Source: Chitiniphilus shinanonensis DSM 23277 (lineage in GTDB: Bacteria; Pseudomonadota; Gammaproteobacteria; Burkholderiales; Chitinibacteraceae). Taken from it: a stretch of DNA of 64,000 nt. Where the stretch lies: assembly GCF_000374805.1 (NCBI RefSeq), contig NZ_KB895343.1:95660-159659 (forward strand), given 5' to 3'. The position numbers and the translations under genes are program-made. The notes under the pieces are model-generated. The model made no database searches, was not told the origin of the DNA, and saw only the letters and a list, made by a program, of their open reading frames with translations. Shown here one piece after another: positions 7,672-20,093 of this stretch. Each line of letters begins with the position of its first letter. The stretch's first letter is position 1.

Positions 7672-8688
7672 GTGAGTCGGCATCCACTGATCGTTCTCGT
7701 CGCCGTCGTGCTGCTGGCCGGTTGCGCCAGCGAGCCCCGCACCCCGGCCCCCGTCATCGATGGCATGTCGCGCGCGCCCGCCCCCTCCCAACCCACTCCT
7801 GCCCCCGCCGCCACCGCGGCCCCGGAAGTGCCAGCCCCTACCGAGGTGCCACCCGGAAGTTATATGGTCAAGCGGGGGGACACGCTTTACCGTATCGCGC
7901 TGGACAACGGGCTGGATTACAAGGATCTGGCGGCATGGAACGGCTTGGCCAACGTCAACGACATCAAGGTGGGGCAGACCCTGCGGCTGAGCGCTGGCGG
8001 GGAGACCGGTGGTGTGGAGGTTCGACCCTTACAGACGGATGGCCCGATCGCGAGCGTGCCGGCCAAGCCGGCAACCCCGACGCCGGCCCCCGCGGCGCCT
8101 GACACCCCGCCCGTGTACGGTTATCCCAAGGCGGTGAAGCTGCCCTACGCCAGCGGCGCCGAAGCCAAGGTGGCCGCGGCGGCAGAGGGGCCGAAGGTTG
8201 CGTCCGTGCCACAGAAGCCAGCCGTGCCGACACCGGCCCCGACACCCGTGCCGCCCCCGGCTGCCACCCCGCAACCCCAGGCAAAGCCAGAGGTTACGGA
8301 CACGCAAGGTGACAACATGGTCGACGAGTGGTTGATGCCGACCGCTGGTCAAGTAACAAAAGGTTTCTCTTCTGATTCAAAAGGTATTGATATCCTCGGC
8401 AAAATGGGTCAGCCTATCGTTGCGTCAGGTTCTGGCAAGGTGGTTTACGCGGGAGCCGGATTGCGCGGATACGGCAAGATGATCATCATTAAGCACAACA
8501 AGGAGTATTTGACGGCCTATGCACACAACAGTAAGTTGATCGTCAAGGAGGGGGATGTCGTCAAGCGCGGCGAGAAGATCGCGGAAATGGGCGACAGCGA
8601 TACGGATCAGGTCAAGCTTCACTTCGAAATCCGCAGATTTGGCAAACCGGTCGACCCGGCCAAATACATCCAGACGGAAAAGCCATGA
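7672..8688 (+). CDS. nlpD: NlpD-type lipoprotein: LysM plus degenerate LytM (M23) domain
   Basis: A 338-residue cell-wall lipoprotein that in other bacteria activates amidases at the division site. GTG 7672 is preferred: AAGGAG at 7659-7664 is seven bases upstream and the product starts with a lipoprotein signal ending LLAGC (lipobox, Cys19). Order: lipobox, Pro/Ala-rich linker, LysM ([13 protein letters not shown] ... IKVGQTLRL, about residues 64-106), a second Pro/Ala-rich linker, then a C-terminal LytM domain. The zinc ligands of active M23 peptidases are incomplete (KGIDI instead of HxGxD; LHFEI with one His), as in amidase activators. The last third has softer codon usage and lower GC than its neighbours. 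It overlaps rpoS by four bases; rpoS promoters commonly lie inside nlpD. Confidence 0.93.
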   Translation: MSRHPLIVLVAVVLLAGCASEPRTPAPVIDGMSRAPAPSQPTPAPAATAAPEVPAPTEVPPGSYMVKRGDTLYRIALDNGLDYKDLAAWNGLANVNDIKVGQTLRLSAGGETGGVEVRPLQTDGPIASVPAKPATPTPAPAAPDTPPVYGYPKAVKLPYASGAEAKVAAAAEGPKVASVPQKPAVPTPAPTPVPPPAATPQPQAKPEVTDTQGDNMVDEWLMPTAGQVTKGFSSDSKGIDILGKMGQPIVASGSGKVVYAGAGLRGYGKMIIIKHNKEYLTAYAHNSKLIVKEGDVVKRGEKIAEMGDSDTDQVKLHFEIRRFGKPVDPAKYIQTEKP

Positions 8689-9656
8689 ACGATCAAATCG
8701 ATATTCTTGAAGAAGAAGACGTTGTCGAGGGCGAGGAAGACCTCGACTTGAACGAAGATCAGCAAGACTCCGAATCGGAAGCGGAAACAGCTGCGGGCGA
8801 GGAACGCGAAACCTACAGCTATGAAAGCACCGGCGACGTCACGCAGATCTACCTGAACGAAATCGGTCACAGCCCACTCTTGACCCCCGACCAGGAACGG
8901 GCGCTGGCCAGGCGCGTCGTGCAGGGCGACTTCGAAGCCCGGCAGAAGATGATCGAACACAATCTTCGGCTGGTGGTGAACATCGCCAAGCACTACATCA
9001 ACCGCGGCATGACCCTGCTCGACCTGATCGAGGAGGGCAACATCGGCCTGATGCATGCGCTGGAGAAGTTCGATCCGGAGCGCGGATTCCGTTTCTCCAC
9101 CTATGCCACCTGGTGGATCCGCCAGTCGATCGAGCGGGCCATCATGAACCAGAGCCGCACCATCCGGCTGCCGGTGCACGTGATCAAGGAACTGAACGTC
9201 TACCTGCGCGCCCAGCGTCACCTGGAAGCCAGCCTGGGACACGAGCCCGGCCTGGAGGACATCGCCCACCTGGTGGGCAAGGATGTCGAGGACGTGCGCC
9301 GGGTGATGGGGTTGAATGAACGCGTGGCGTCGCTGGATGCTCCGCTCGACATCGATCCCATGCTCACCATCGGCGAATCGATCCCCGACGATCAGCACGA
9401 CGGCCCCGAGGCCATCCTGCAGAATGCCGAGGTTGAGCGTTACGTCAAGGAATGGCTGAAGCAGCTGAACGACAAGCAGCGTATGGTCATCGAGCGCCGC
9501 TATGGCCTCAACGGCTATGAGATCTGCACGCTGGAGGATCTTGCCGCCAGCCTGAACCTCACCCGCGAGCGGGTGCGGCAGATCCAGATCGAGGCGCTGG
9601 AACAACTGCGCCGCATCCTGCGCCGTTATGGTGTGTCGCGAGACGTCGTGTTGTAA
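8685..9656 (+). CDS. rpoS: RNA polymerase sigma factor RpoS (stationary phase/general stress)
   Basis: A 323-residue group 2 sigma-70 family factor. After an acidic N-terminal extension ([16 protein letters not shown]) come region 1.2 ([18 protein letters not shown]), region 2 ([20 protein letters not shown] ... [19 protein letters not shown]), region 3 and region 4 ([19 protein letters not shown], helix-turn-helix for the -35 box). ATG 8685 overlaps the nlpD stop, the arrangement usual for this locus. Likely controls the stress genes further on in the window (KGG protein, katE), but that is inference. Terminator at 9701-9731. Confidence 0.96.
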   Translation: MNDQIDILEEEDVVEGEEDLDLNEDQQDSESEAETAAGEERETYSYESTGDVTQIYLNEIGHSPLLTPDQERALARRVVQGDFEARQKMIEHNLRLVVNIAKHYINRGMTLLDLIEEGNIGLMHALEKFDPERGFRFSTYATWWIRQSIERAIMNQSRTIRLPVHVIKELNVYLRAQRHLEASLGHEPGLEDIAHLVGKDVEDVRRVMGLNERVASLDAPLDIDPMLTIGESIPDDQHDGPEAILQNAEVERYVKEWLKQLNDKQRMVIERRYGLNGYEICTLEDLAASLNLTRERVRQIQIEALEQLRRILRRYGVSRDVVL

Positions 9657-9700
9657 TGGTCCCAGCCGGGCGATAGCACCCGGCACCGCATGCGAAAGGA

Positions 9701-9731
9701 AAAAACGCCGCCAGATCCTGGCGGCGTTTTT
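9701..9731 (+). terminator. Terminator after rpoS
   Basis: A perfect 14 bp stem AAAAACGCCGCCAG / CTGGCGGCGTTTTT with loop ATC. The A- and T-tracts on both sides let it work in either direction. Confidence 0.9.
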
Positions 9732-9831
9732 GCGTTGTCGGGCCCACCGTCGAAGGCCGATTCGCCTTGAAGTGGTTCGCTGGCGCATGCCGGTGGTGCT
9801 CATCCACCCGTTTCGCCGCGTGCCGCACCAT

Positions 9832-9857
9832 GAAAAACGCCCGCTTGTGGCGGGCGT
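9832..9857 (-). terminator. Terminator of the porin gene
   Basis: On the minus strand the stem ACGCCCGC / GCGGGCGT (9837-9844 and 9850-9857) is followed by TTTTT. It lies 27 bases after the porin stop codon. The 100 bases between this and the rpoS terminator hold nothing else. Confidence 0.8.
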
Positions 9858-9883
9858 CCGGTTGAGTGTCGCGAAAGAGGGCT

Positions 9884-10984
9884 TCAGAAGCCGGTCCACG
9901 TCCCCACCAGGAAACGAGTCACGTTGTCCTCGTTGCCGATACCGTCCAGTTGATAACTTGCGTGCATCACGCTCGGCTGGCCGGCGGTGTCCAGCATGTG
10001 GTGACGCAGCTGGATGAAGCCGACGGTCTGTTTGGAGAGCGTATAGGTGTACTGGAAGTTGATCGCCTGGATGCCGTCGTCGCGGGTCACGCCATCGGTT
10101 TCGCTGTCGTCGATGAACGAGTAGGCCAGGATGAAGTTGTGCTTGCCGGTGGTGTAGCCACCGCGCAGCAGGTACTGGTCGACCGTGGTCTTGTCCGAGC
10201 CGGCCGCGTGCACGTTCGGCACGTCGCCGTACCATTCGTGCCGCATGTAGGCGCCGCCCACCTCGAAGCCACCGCCGAAGCGGAAGCGCCCGCCGACGAA
10301 GTATTCGCGGGCTTTGTTGTCGACGTTGTAGTTGCCGCCGCTACCCCAGCCGCTGCCGCCGAAGGAGGCGGATTCCGAATCCATGCTCGCGCTGTCCTTG
10401 CCCTGATAGAAGCCGGCGTCGATGTTGAACGCATCGGCGGCGTAGGCCGCGGTCACTTCATAGGCGTAGGCATCGCCGTCGCCCGAGCCGAGGTCATACT
10501 GGGCGCCGAAGCTGAAGCCGCTCATCTTGGGCGACAGATAGGTGATGGCACGGGGGTAATCCACTTCGTGGGCACCGAAGTCGCCGGTCAGGTTGGTCAC
10601 GCCATTGGCGCCGTAGGGCCAGTCGAGCATGGTCAGGTACAGCGTGGAGAACTGGTTGCCGAAGCGGAAGGTGCCGTACGGCGTGTCGTAACCGATCCAC
10701 GCCTCGCGTTGCCCCCAGCTGTCGTAGCGGTAATCGGTCGCCACCTTTTGCGCCAGGCGCCAGCTCAGCGTACTGCCGTTGTCCAGCTTGTCCTTGCCGT
10801 CGATGTTGACGATCAGGTCGATCTCTTCCATCAGCTTGCCGCTGGTATCGGTGTCGGCAAAGCTGTTGCCGTTGTTGGTGCGATAGAAGAAATCCATTTC
10901 GGCGGAGCCGCCGATGGAAACTTCGGCGAACGCCGGTGCCGCGATCAGCGTCACCATGCTGGCCAGCAGTGTGCGTTTGAACAT
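9884..10984 (-). CDS. Outer-membrane beta-barrel porin
   Basis: A 366-residue porin-like protein. The start at 10984 gives a Sec signal (MFKRTLLASMVTLIAAPAFA) cleaved before EVSIGGSAEMDFFY; GGAG lies eight bases upstream. The mature part alternates polar and hydrophobic residues, is rich in Gly, Tyr and Asp, and ends in Phe (LVGTWTGF), the outer-membrane assembly signal. No long hydrophobic helix follows the signal. Charge and aromatic pattern fit a general or anion-type porin, but no substrate can be named. A TATAAA at about 11051-11056 on its strand may be part of its promoter. Confidence 0.85.
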   Translation of the reverse strand: MFKRTLLASMVTLIAAPAFAEVSIGGSAEMDFFYRTNNGNSFADTDTSGKLMEEIDLIVNIDGKDKLDNGSTLSWRLAQKVATDYRYDSWGQREAWIGYDTPYGTFRFGNQFSTLYLTMLDWPYGANGVTNLTGDFGAHEVDYPRAITYLSPKMSGFSFGAQYDLGSGDGDAYAYEVTAAYAADAFNIDAGFYQGKDSASMDSESASFGGSGWGSGGNYNVDNKAREYFVGGRFRFGGGFEVGGAYMRHEWYGDVPNVHAAGSDKTTVDQYLLRGGYTTGKHNFILAYSFIDDSETDGVTRDDGIQAINFQYTYTLSKQTVGFIQLRHHMLDTAGQPSVMHASYQLDGIGNEDNVTRFLVGTWTGF

Positions 10985-11140
10985 TTGTAGGTCTCCAAAA
11001 ATCACTGAAGTGCCTGGAGGGTCTGATTCGGGCCCCCGTGGGCTGCCTCATCTTTATAGACACCCAAAAAAGAAGACAGCACCGCATGTTTGATTGGGGC
11101 AAACGAAGCAAACACCATGACCCCTGGGTAGGAGATGGCG

Positions 11141-11157
11141 ATGGGGAATCTCCCCAT
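11141..11157. promoter_or_regulatory. Inverted repeat upstream of the ast genes
   Basis: ATGGGGA-ATC-TCCCCAT is a 7 bp inverted repeat about 55 bases before astA in the 225-base porin/astA divergent region. A TAGAGT box (11181-11186) follows. It is a candidate operator or short hairpin; no sigma-54 -24/-12 element, which drives ast in enterics, was found here. Confidence 0.3.
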
Positions 11158-11209
11158 GGGCGCATTGGGGGGTGACTGCTAGAGTGACTTTCCCCGTGCG
11201 GAGCGTCCG

Positions 11210-13712
<2,503 letters not shown>

Positions 13713-13764
13713 GCCGATTCCGATCCACGCGCCGGCCCGGCCGGCGACCGATGCAGAGCAAACG

Positions 13765-15108
13765 ATGAGCGCATTCGAAGCCAATTTCGACGGCCTGGTC
13801 GGCCCCACCCACCATTACGGCGGCCACTCCTTCGGCAACGTCGCCTCCACCGGCAGCGCGGGGCAGGTGGCCGATCCGCGCGCCGCCGCGCGCCAGGGGC
13901 TGGCCAAGATGAAGGCGCTGGCCGATCTGGGCTACCGCCAGGCGGTGCTGCCGCCGCAGGAGCGCCCGGCGGTGTGGACACTGCGCCAGCTCGGCTTCGG
14001 CGGCAGCGACCCCGAAGTGCTGGCCGCCGCCGCGCGCGAACCGCAACTACTGGCGGCGGTGTCGTCCGCCGCCGCCATGTGGACGGCCAACGCCGCCACC
14101 GTCAGCCCGTCCGCCGACACCCGCGACGGCCGGGTGCATTTCAGCGTGGCCAACCTCCAGAACAAGTTCCATCGCGCGCTGGAAGCCGAGCAGACGGCGC
14201 GCACGCTACGCGCCATCTTCAAGGACGAAGCGCGCTTCGCCGTACACGACGCCTTGCCGATGCACCCGGCGTTCGGCGACGAAGGCGCGGCCAACCACAC
14301 CCGCTTCTGCAAGGCCTACGACGCGCCCGGCGTGGAATGCTTCGTCTATGGTCGGCGCCATTGGGGCGGCGGCACCGGGCCGAGCCGTTTTCCGGCACGC
14401 CAGACGCTGGAAGCCAGCGAAGCGGTGGCGCGGCGCCACGGCCTGAACCCGGCCGACGTGGTGTTCGCGCAGCAACGCCCCGAAGTGATCGACGCCGGCG
14501 TGTTCCACAACGACGTGATCGCCGTGGGCAACCTGGATGTGCTGTTCTGCCACGCCCACGCCTTCGTCGATCAGCAGGCGCTGTACCGCGCGCTGGACCA
14601 GCGCCTGGGCGGCGGGCTGCGCGTGGTCGAAGTGCCGGCCGAGCAGGTCGGCGTCGAGGACGCGGTGCGCAGCTATCTGTTCAACAGCCAGTTGCTCGAC
14701 CGGGGCGGCGGCCGGATGCGGCTGGTGGTGCCCGAGGAATGCCGCGCCAACCCCGCCGTGTGGCAATACCTGACGCAATTGATCGAGAGCGGTGGGCCGA
14801 TCGACGACCTGCTGGTGCTCGATCTCAAGCAGAGCATGCGCAACGGCGGCGGCCCCGCCTGCCTGCGACTGCGGGTGGCGCTGACGGCGGGCGAGGGCGC
14901 CGCGGTCAACCCGCGCATCTGGCTGAGCGAGGAACGCTACGCCGAGCTGGATGCCTGGATCGGCCGTCATTACCGCGATCACCTGAGCGAAGCCGATCTG
15001 GCCGACCCGCAGCTGCTGGTCGAGGTGCGCACCGCGCTGGACGAATTGACGCGCATGCTGGGGCTGGGGAGCATCTATCCCTTCCAGTACGGCGGCACCG
15101 GCCTGTGA
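13765..15108 (+). CDS. astB: N-succinylarginine dihydrolase
   Basis: Second AST enzyme: hydrolyses succinylarginine to succinylornithine, CO2 and two ammonia; a member of the pentein/guanidino-group modifying fold. 447 residues, as expected. ATG 13765 begins [20 protein letters not shown], the standard N terminus. Other conserved parts are [31 protein letters not shown] and the C-terminal [14 protein letters not shown], which carries the active-site Cys. Confidence 0.96.
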   Translation: MSAFEANFDGLVGPTHHYGGHSFGNVASTGSAGQVADPRAAARQGLAKMKALADLGYRQAVLPPQERPAVWTLRQLGFGGSDPEVLAAAAREPQLLAAVSSAAAMWTANAATVSPSADTRDGRVHFSVANLQNKFHRALEAEQTARTLRAIFKDEARFAVHDALPMHPAFGDEGAANHTRFCKAYDAPGVECFVYGRRHWGGGTGPSRFPARQTLEASEAVARRHGLNPADVVFAQQRPEVIDAGVFHNDVIAVGNLDVLFCHAHAFVDQQALYRALDQRLGGGLRVVEVPAEQVGVEDAVRSYLFNSQLLDRGGGRMRLVVPEECRANPAVWQYLTQLIESGGPIDDLLVLDLKQSMRNGGGPACLRLRVALTAGEGAAVNPRIWLSEERYAELDAWIGRHYRDHLSEADLADPQLLVEVRTALDELTRMLGLGSIYPFQYGGTGL

Positions 15109-15195
15109 CGCCGCGCGCGGCATCCTGGCTGCCGTCCTCGCGCTTGCGGCGTGGATGGCCCTAAGCTTGAAACCATCCGTATCGAAGTGCCCGCC

Positions 15196-16200
15196 ATGAA
15201 ACCCGAATCCTTCCTCGCCCAGACCCTCGCCGGCAAGACCGCCATCGCCTTGCCCTATACCTTGCGCAACGGCACGCGCGTCCAGGTGATGGACGAAGGC
15301 GTAATCCGCTTCGAGCCGCGCGACAGCGCCCACCGCAAGCTGGACCTGGTGATCTCGGCGGGGGTGCACGGCAACGAGACCGCGCCGGTGGAACTGCTCG
15401 ACCGGCTGATCGGCGAGGTGCTGTCCGGCAGGCTCAAGGTGCGGGCGCGGGTGTTGTGCGTGTTCGGCAACATCGAGGCGTTGCGGCGCGGCGTGCGCTT
15501 CGTCGAGCGCGACATGAACCGCCTGTTCTGCCGGCTGCCCGACAGTCACGATGGCGCCGAGGCACGGCGCGCCACCATGCTGGAGATGCAGCTGGCGCGC
15601 TTCTTCGCCCGCGCCATGCAGGACGGCAAGCCGCGCTTGCATTACGACCTGCACACCGCCATCCACGGCAGCCTGATCGAGAAGTTCGCCATCTACCCGG
15701 TGCCGCCGGAAGGCAAGGCCTTCGACCGCGAGCAGATCGCCCGCCTGGCGCGCGCCGGGGTCAGCGCGGTGCTGCTGCAATCGGCGCGCGCGCCGACCTT
15801 TTCGTATTTCTCCAGCCAGCATTGCGACGCGGTGTCGTTTACCATCGAGCTGGGGCGCGCGCGGCCGTTCGGCCAGAACCAGGGCGTGGATCTGAGCGCG
15901 ATGCAGCGTTATCTGGAACAGCTGATCGAGGGGCACCTTCCCGCAGGCGGCAAGGGCGAGGCGCCGACGGTGTACCGCGTCTCGCGCGAGGTGATGAAGC
16001 GCAGCGCGGCCTTCGAGCTGAAGATCGACGGCAGGACCGACAACTTCACACCGCTGCCGCAGGGCATGCTGCTGGCGGCCGACGAGGGCGGCGAATGCCG
16101 GGTGGACGAGGCCGACGCGCGCATCGTCTTTCCCAACCCCGAGGTGGAGATCGGCCAGCGCGCCGGCCTGATCGTGGTGCCGGAGCACGCGGGCGCCTGA
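15196..16200 (+). CDS. astE: Succinylglutamate desuccinylase
   Basis: Last AST enzyme: zinc-dependent hydrolysis of succinylglutamate to glutamate and succinate. 334 residues of the M14-related AstE/AspA family. HGNETAPVE (zinc His and Glu), ERDMNRLF and HYDLHTAIHGS (zinc His) are the expected active-site blocks; FTIELGRARPFG contains the catalytic Glu. ATG 15196 was chosen over an upstream in-frame start at 15151 because it gives the usual MKPESFL-type N terminus. The cluster lacks astC, so the succinylornithine transaminase step must be supplied elsewhere. Confidence 0.94.
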   Translation: MKPESFLAQTLAGKTAIALPYTLRNGTRVQVMDEGVIRFEPRDSAHRKLDLVISAGVHGNETAPVELLDRLIGEVLSGRLKVRARVLCVFGNIEALRRGVRFVERDMNRLFCRLPDSHDGAEARRATMLEMQLARFFARAMQDGKPRLHYDLHTAIHGSLIEKFAIYPVPPEGKAFDREQIARLARAGVSAVLLQSARAPTFSYFSSQHCDAVSFTIELGRARPFGQNQGVDLSAMQRYLEQLIEGHLPAGGKGEAPTVYRVSREVMKRSAAFELKIDGRTDNFTPLPQGMLLAADEGGECRVDEADARIVFPNPEVEIGQRAGLIVVPEHAGA

Positions 16201-16239
16201 GAGCCCGTTCACGATCCTTTCGCGGCGCCGCCGCGCCGC

Positions 16240-17067
16240 TCAGCGTTTCTTCTTCTTGGCCGGCTTGTCGGCGGCCTTGGCCTTGGCCTTCTTCTTGCCG
16301 CTGCCGGCATCCTGCGAGGATTTGCGCTCGCACACCGTGGTCACGCGCTTCTTCTTGCCCTTGCCGCTGGTGACCTTGCGGCAGGTCTTGCCTTCGCGCA
16401 CCGCCTGCTGTTCCGGCGTGGTGCCGGCGGTGGCGAGCAGCGCCGCCACGTTCACCCCGGTCATGCTGGTGCCGTCGATGCGCCGCGCACCGTTCCAGCG
16501 GGTCTTCCAGTAGGGCAGATTGATGTTCTCGATCTCCACCGCGCGGCCGGCGCGCGGCGAGTGGATGAAGCGGTCTTCGCCCATGTAGATGCCCACGTGC
16601 GAGAACGCGCGCCCCAGGGTGTTGAAGAACACCAGGTCGCCCGGCTTGAGCGCGTCGCGCTCGATGGTGGCGCCGACGCGGCTCATCGCCAGCGCGTTGT
16701 GCGGCAGCGCCACGTTCATCGCGCTCTGGAACACGTAGCGCACGAAGCCGCTGCAATCGAGGCCCGATTCCGGGTCCGCGCCGCCGTACTTGTATTTCAC
16801 GCCGATCAGGCCCATCGCCTGCAGCAGCAGGCCCTGGGCCGCCGCCTGATCCTGTGGCGCGTCGCCGTCCCTGGACGCCCAGTTCTTTTTCGATTCCTTC
16901 GCCTCGGCGCCGCTGGTGGCCGCGCCGGTGCCTTCGGACAATTGCTGCGCCCATTGCGCCTGGGGCGAGCTGGGCACCGGCGTGGGTTCGTCTGCGAGGG
17001 AAACGGAAAGGAACGGGGTGAACAGCAAGGCGACGAACGCCGACCGTGTTCGTCTGCTGGTAATCAT
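16240..17067 (-). CDS. NlpC/P60 (C40) cell-wall peptidase with lysine-rich tail
   Basis: A 275-residue secreted peptidase expected to cut peptidoglycan stem peptides (gamma-D-Glu-diaminopimelate bond). From ATG 17067 it starts with a Sec signal (MITSRRTRSAFVALLF ... VSLADE). NlpC/P60 domain about residues 75-185 with Cys105 in LDCSGFVRYVF, His157 in SHVGIYMG and His169 in FIHSPRAG. After the domain comes an unusual tail very rich in Lys (KGKKKR, GKKKAKAKAADKPAKKKKR), perhaps binding cell-wall polyanions or nucleic acid. Convergent with astE, 39 bases apart. Confidence 0.88.
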   Translation of the reverse strand: MITSRRTRSAFVALLFTPFLSVSLADEPTPVPSSPQAQWAQQLSEGTGAATSGAEAKESKKNWASRDGDAPQDQAAAQGLLLQAMGLIGVKYKYGGADPESGLDCSGFVRYVFQSAMNVALPHNALAMSRVGATIERDALKPGDLVFFNTLGRAFSHVGIYMGEDRFIHSPRAGRAVEIENINLPYWKTRWNGARRIDGTSMTGVNVAALLATAGTTPEQQAVREGKTCRKVTSGKGKKKRVTTVCERKSSQDAGSGKKKAKAKAADKPAKKKKR

Positions 17068-17234
17068 GAGGGGCAAATGTATCGATGGTGCCGGCCGCTG
17101 TAAAGCGATGCGCGGCGTCCCCGCGACGCCGGCCGGGCCGCTGCCGGCGTTTCCCGCCACGGCGCTCCCGTAGCGGCCCCGATTCGGCCTAGAATCGCGG
17201 CTGTCCCCACTTCGCCGCCCGGCCGATTCCGCCC

Positions 17235-18920
17235 ATGCTCAAGGAAACCTTCACCGTCATGCGCGACCTGCCACGGGTGCGCGAGATCATCTCGGTCCTG
17301 ATGCATCACGGCCTGGGCAACCTGGTCCATCGCCTGGGGCTGGCCAAGGGCATCGAGCGCGGCGCCGACCTGCTGCACCTGCCGGGCAACCACGAGATCG
17401 AAGCGCTCGATCCGCCGGTGCGGGTGCGTCGGGCGCTGGAGGAACTGGGCCCCACCTTCATCAAGCTGGGACAGGTGCTGGCCACGCGGGTGGACGTGTT
17501 CCCCGCCGAGTGGATCTACGAATTCGAAAAGCTGCAAAGCGACGTGCCGGCGCTGCCGTTCCCGCTGTTCCTCGCCGAGCTGACCGACGTGCTGGGGGTG
17601 GACCCGTACACCCTGTTCAGCGAGATCGATCCCGAGCCGTGCGGATCGGCGTCGATCGCCCAGGTGCACCGCGCCCGGCTGAACAGCGGCGAGGAGGTGG
17701 TGTTCAAGCTGCGCCGGCCCGACATCATCCCCAAGATCGAGGCCGACCTGCGCATCCTGCGCCACATCGCCAGCCTGGCAGAGTTCGAGTTTCCCGACGC
17801 GCGCCGCTACCAGCCGGTGAAGATCGTCGACGAATTCGCCAAATCGCTGCGGCGCGAGCTGAACCTGTCGGTCGAGGCGCGCAACCTGGAGCGCTTCGCC
17901 CAGAACTTCGCCGCCCAGCCGGAAATCGTGATCCCGGTGATCCACTGGGAATACACCAGCGAGCGCCTCAACGTGCAGAGCTGGATCGGCGGGCTGGCCG
18001 GCAACGAGATGGCGCGGCTGGCCGAGGAGGGCTACGACCGCAAGGTGCTGGCGGCGCGCGGCGCCGATGCGGTGCTGAAGATGGTGCTGATCGACGGTTA
18101 CTTTCACGCCGACCCGCACCCCGGCAACGTCAAGTACCTGCCGGACAACCGCATCGCCTTTCTGGATTTCGGCATGGTCGGGCGCCTGCCGCATCCGCGC
18201 CGCGACCAGATCGTCGACCTGCTGGCGGCGCTGGCCGAGCGCAACGAGCGCAGCATCCTCAACGTGCTGATGGACTGGACCGGCGACGTGGTGGTGGACG
18301 AGGAGCAGCTCGCCGCCGACATCGCCGACTTCATGTTCAACTACGAGAACCTGTCGCTGAAGGACATCCAGTTCGGCCACCTGCTCAACGACGTGGCGGT
18401 GATCATGCGCGCGCACGAGATCACATTGCCGTCCGACCTCACCCTGCTGTTCAAGGCGCTGATCACGCTGGAAGGGCTGGGCCGCCAGCTCGATCCGGAT
18501 TTCCAGATGGTCCACCACCTGACGCCGTTCGTGCGCGAGGTGATCATCGCCCGCTATCACCCCGGTTCGCTGCTGCGTTCCGGCAAACAGGGGCTGTTGG
18601 AGGCGTTCGACATCCTGTCCGGCCTGCCGCGCGACTTCGGCAAGCTGATCAAGCAGGCGCGGCGCGGCCACATGAAAGTGGACCTCGACCTGAAGCGGCT
18701 CGACCGCTTCGGCACCCAGCTCGCCAAGAGCGCCAACCGGCTGACGCTGGGCATCGTCACCGGCTCGCTGATCATCGGCTCCAGCATCGTAATGACGGTG
18801 AAGAGCGGGCCGATGCTGTTCGGCCTGCCGGCGCTGGGGCTGATCGGCTTCGTCATCGCCTTCTTCAATACGCTGTGGCTGGCGTTCTCGATCTGGGTAT
18901 CCGGCAAGGAGGAACGCTGA
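17235..18920 (+). CDS. ubiB: ABC1/UbiB-family atypical protein kinase-like protein
   Basis: A 561-residue member of the UbiB/ADCK family, needed for ubiquinone synthesis in many proteobacteria. Landmarks: the KxGQ motif (FIKLGQVLATR, residues 77-80), the Ala-rich-loop equivalent GSASIAQVH (137-145), Lys158 in VVFKLRRP, HADPHPGNVKYLPD and the metal site LDFGMVGRLP. Two C-terminal membrane helices (about 505-550) anchor it to the inner membrane. It is not in a ubiEJB operon here, so a UbiB paralogue is possible. A cupin gene starts one base after its stop. Confidence 0.85.
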   Translation: MLKETFTVMRDLPRVREIISVLMHHGLGNLVHRLGLAKGIERGADLLHLPGNHEIEALDPPVRVRRALEELGPTFIKLGQVLATRVDVFPAEWIYEFEKLQSDVPALPFPLFLAELTDVLGVDPYTLFSEIDPEPCGSASIAQVHRARLNSGEEVVFKLRRPDIIPKIEADLRILRHIASLAEFEFPDARRYQPVKIVDEFAKSLRRELNLSVEARNLERFAQNFAAQPEIVIPVIHWEYTSERLNVQSWIGGLAGNEMARLAEEGYDRKVLAARGADAVLKMVLIDGYFHADPHPGNVKYLPDNRIAFLDFGMVGRLPHPRRDQIVDLLAALAERNERSILNVLMDWTGDVVVDEEQLAADIADFMFNYENLSLKDIQFGHLLNDVAVIMRAHEITLPSDLTLLFKALITLEGLGRQLDPDFQMVHHLTPFVREVIIARYHPGSLLRSGKQGLLEAFDILSGLPRDFGKLIKQARRGHMKVDLDLKRLDRFGTQLAKSANRLTLGIVTGSLIIGSSIVMTVKSGPMLFGLPALGLIGFVIAFFNTLWLAFSIWVSGKEER

Positions 18921-18921
18921 C

Positions 18922-19275
18922 ATGGCCGGCATCGTCGTGTTGTCGCGGCAGCAGGTGGCGCCGCAGTTCGACCATCCGCGGCCGGATCGCCGGGTCGACG
19001 GCAACCCGCAACGCACCACCTGGGAGCACTACGCGCGCGACGGCCTGTCGTGCGGCATCTGGGCCTGTGAGGTCGGCAGCTGGAACATCCGCTTCGCCGA
19101 CGACAAGGACGAATTCTTCTGCGTGATCGAGGGACGCGTGCGGCTGTGGGACGACGCGGGGCACGCCGAAGCGTTCGGGCCGGGCGAGGCCGGAGTGATT
19201 CCGGCCGGCTTCGTCGGCCGTTTCGAGGTGGTGGAGCCGGTGCGCAAATACTTCGTGGTGCGCGAACGCGCCTGA
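18922..19275 (+). CDS. Small cupin-domain protein
   Basis: A 117-residue single cupin barrel. EFFCVIEGRVRLWD, FGPGEAGVIPAGF and the final KYFVVRERA match the two cupin motifs of the DUF861-like (Cupin_3) group, although the usual metal-binding His residues are not all present. It begins one base after the ubiB-family stop, with GGAGG inside that gene's end, so the two are co-transcribed. Reaction unknown. Confidence 0.78.
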   Translation: MAGIVVLSRQQVAPQFDHPRPDRRVDGNPQRTTWEHYARDGLSCGIWACEVGSWNIRFADDKDEFFCVIEGRVRLWDDAGHAEAFGPGEAGVIPAGFVGRFEVVEPVRKYFVVRERA

Positions 19276-19283
19276 ACGGCGCC

Positions 19284-19586
19284 CTAGGCTTCGCCCTTCT
19301 TCATCGACTTGCCGGCCGCCACGCGCTGGCGGCGCACTTCCTTGGGGTCGGCGATCAGCGGGCGGTAGATCTCCACCCGGTCGCCATCGCGCAGCACGGC
19401 GTCGGGCTTGCAGGCGCGGGCGAAGATGCCGATGGCCTGGGTGGCGGGATCGATTTCAGGGAAGGCCTCCAGCAGGCCGCTGGCACGGATGGCGTCGAGC
19501 GCGGTGCTGCCGGCCGGCAACCGCAACGCCACCAGCCGCTGGGTGCCGGGCAGGGCGTAAACCACTTCCACCGCGATCTCAGCCAT
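19284..19586 (-). CDS. rnfH: RnfH family ubiquitin-fold protein
   Basis: A 100-residue beta-grasp protein of the RnfH (UPF0125, RatB) family, starting MAEIAVEVVYALPGTQ and containing LRLPAGSTALDAI, IGIFARACK and LRDGDRVEIYRPLIADPKE, all diagnostic. It overlaps ratA by eight bases, the arrangement conserved across proteobacteria. Function is poorly known despite its conservation. It converges with the cupin gene eight bases away. Confidence 0.92.
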   Translation of the reverse strand: MAEIAVEVVYALPGTQRLVALRLPAGSTALDAIRASGLLEAFPEIDPATQAIGIFARACKPDAVLRDGDRVEIYRPLIADPKEVRRQRVAAGKSMKKGEA

Positions 19587-20007
19587 GCAGTTGCTCCGCG
19601 CGGGCGATGAAGGCATCGACGAAGGTGCTGGCGATCTTGCCGAACACCGGCCCGATCACCGCTTCCAGCGTGCGGCTGGAGAACTCGTAGTCGAGCGAGA
19701 ACTCGATCTTGCAGGCGTCCTCCATCAGCGGCGTGAATTCCCACAGGCCGTGCAGCGCCTTGAACGGACCATCGACGAAAGCCATGTCGATGCGGTTCTC
19801 GGTCTTGACGTCGCGGGTGCGGAAGAAGGTCTTCACCCGCAGGAACTCCACGCGGATGGTCACGTCGAGGATCTCGTCGCTGTGCTCGTGTACCTCGACG
19901 CCGCCACACCACGGCAGGAACTTCGGGTAATCCTCCACGCGATCGACCAGGTCGAACATCTGCTTGGCGGAATAGGGGGCGAGGACGGATTTGCGGATGC
20001 GCTGCAT
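19579..20007 (-). CDS. ratA: RatA / Coq10-type START-like protein
   Basis: A 142-residue polyketide-cyclase/START fold protein. MQRIRKSVLAPYSAKQMF, VEDYPKFLPWCGGVEV, the mid-region RIDMAFVDGPFKALHGLW and IGPVFGKIASTFVDAF match RatA. E. coli RatA was described as an inhibitor of 70S ribosome formation; the wider family resembles coenzyme Q-binding Coq10, so the true role is open. smpB, its common divergent partner, is replaced here by dnaB. Confidence 0.92.
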   Translation of the reverse strand: MQRIRKSVLAPYSAKQMFDLVDRVEDYPKFLPWCGGVEVHEHSDEILDVTIRVEFLRVKTFFRTRDVKTENRIDMAFVDGPFKALHGLWEFTPLMEDACKIEFSLDYEFSSRTLEAVIGPVFGKIASTFVDAFIARAEQLHG

Positions 20008-20051
20008 GCGAAAGGGAAAGCGTTCGATGGTCGCCGGGGGCGGGTGGGCGC

Positions 20052-20060
20052 TGTTAAAAT
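20052..20060 (+). promoter_or_regulatory. Extended -10 promoter for dnaB
   Basis: TG-T-TAAAAT (20052-20060) fits an extended -10 element; no good -35 is present, as is common for this class. The start point would fall near 20067, leaving a short leader before dnaB. The divergent ratA starts at 20007. Confidence 0.45.
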
Positions 20061-20093
20061 GCTCGGCCGAACGCCCAGCCTGTGCCCACCGAA

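Noticed and set aside
14206..16212. 668-codon minus-strand frame
   Set aside because: Antisense of astB and astE.
17064..19019. 651-codon minus-strand frame
   Set aside because: Antisense of the UbiB-family gene.
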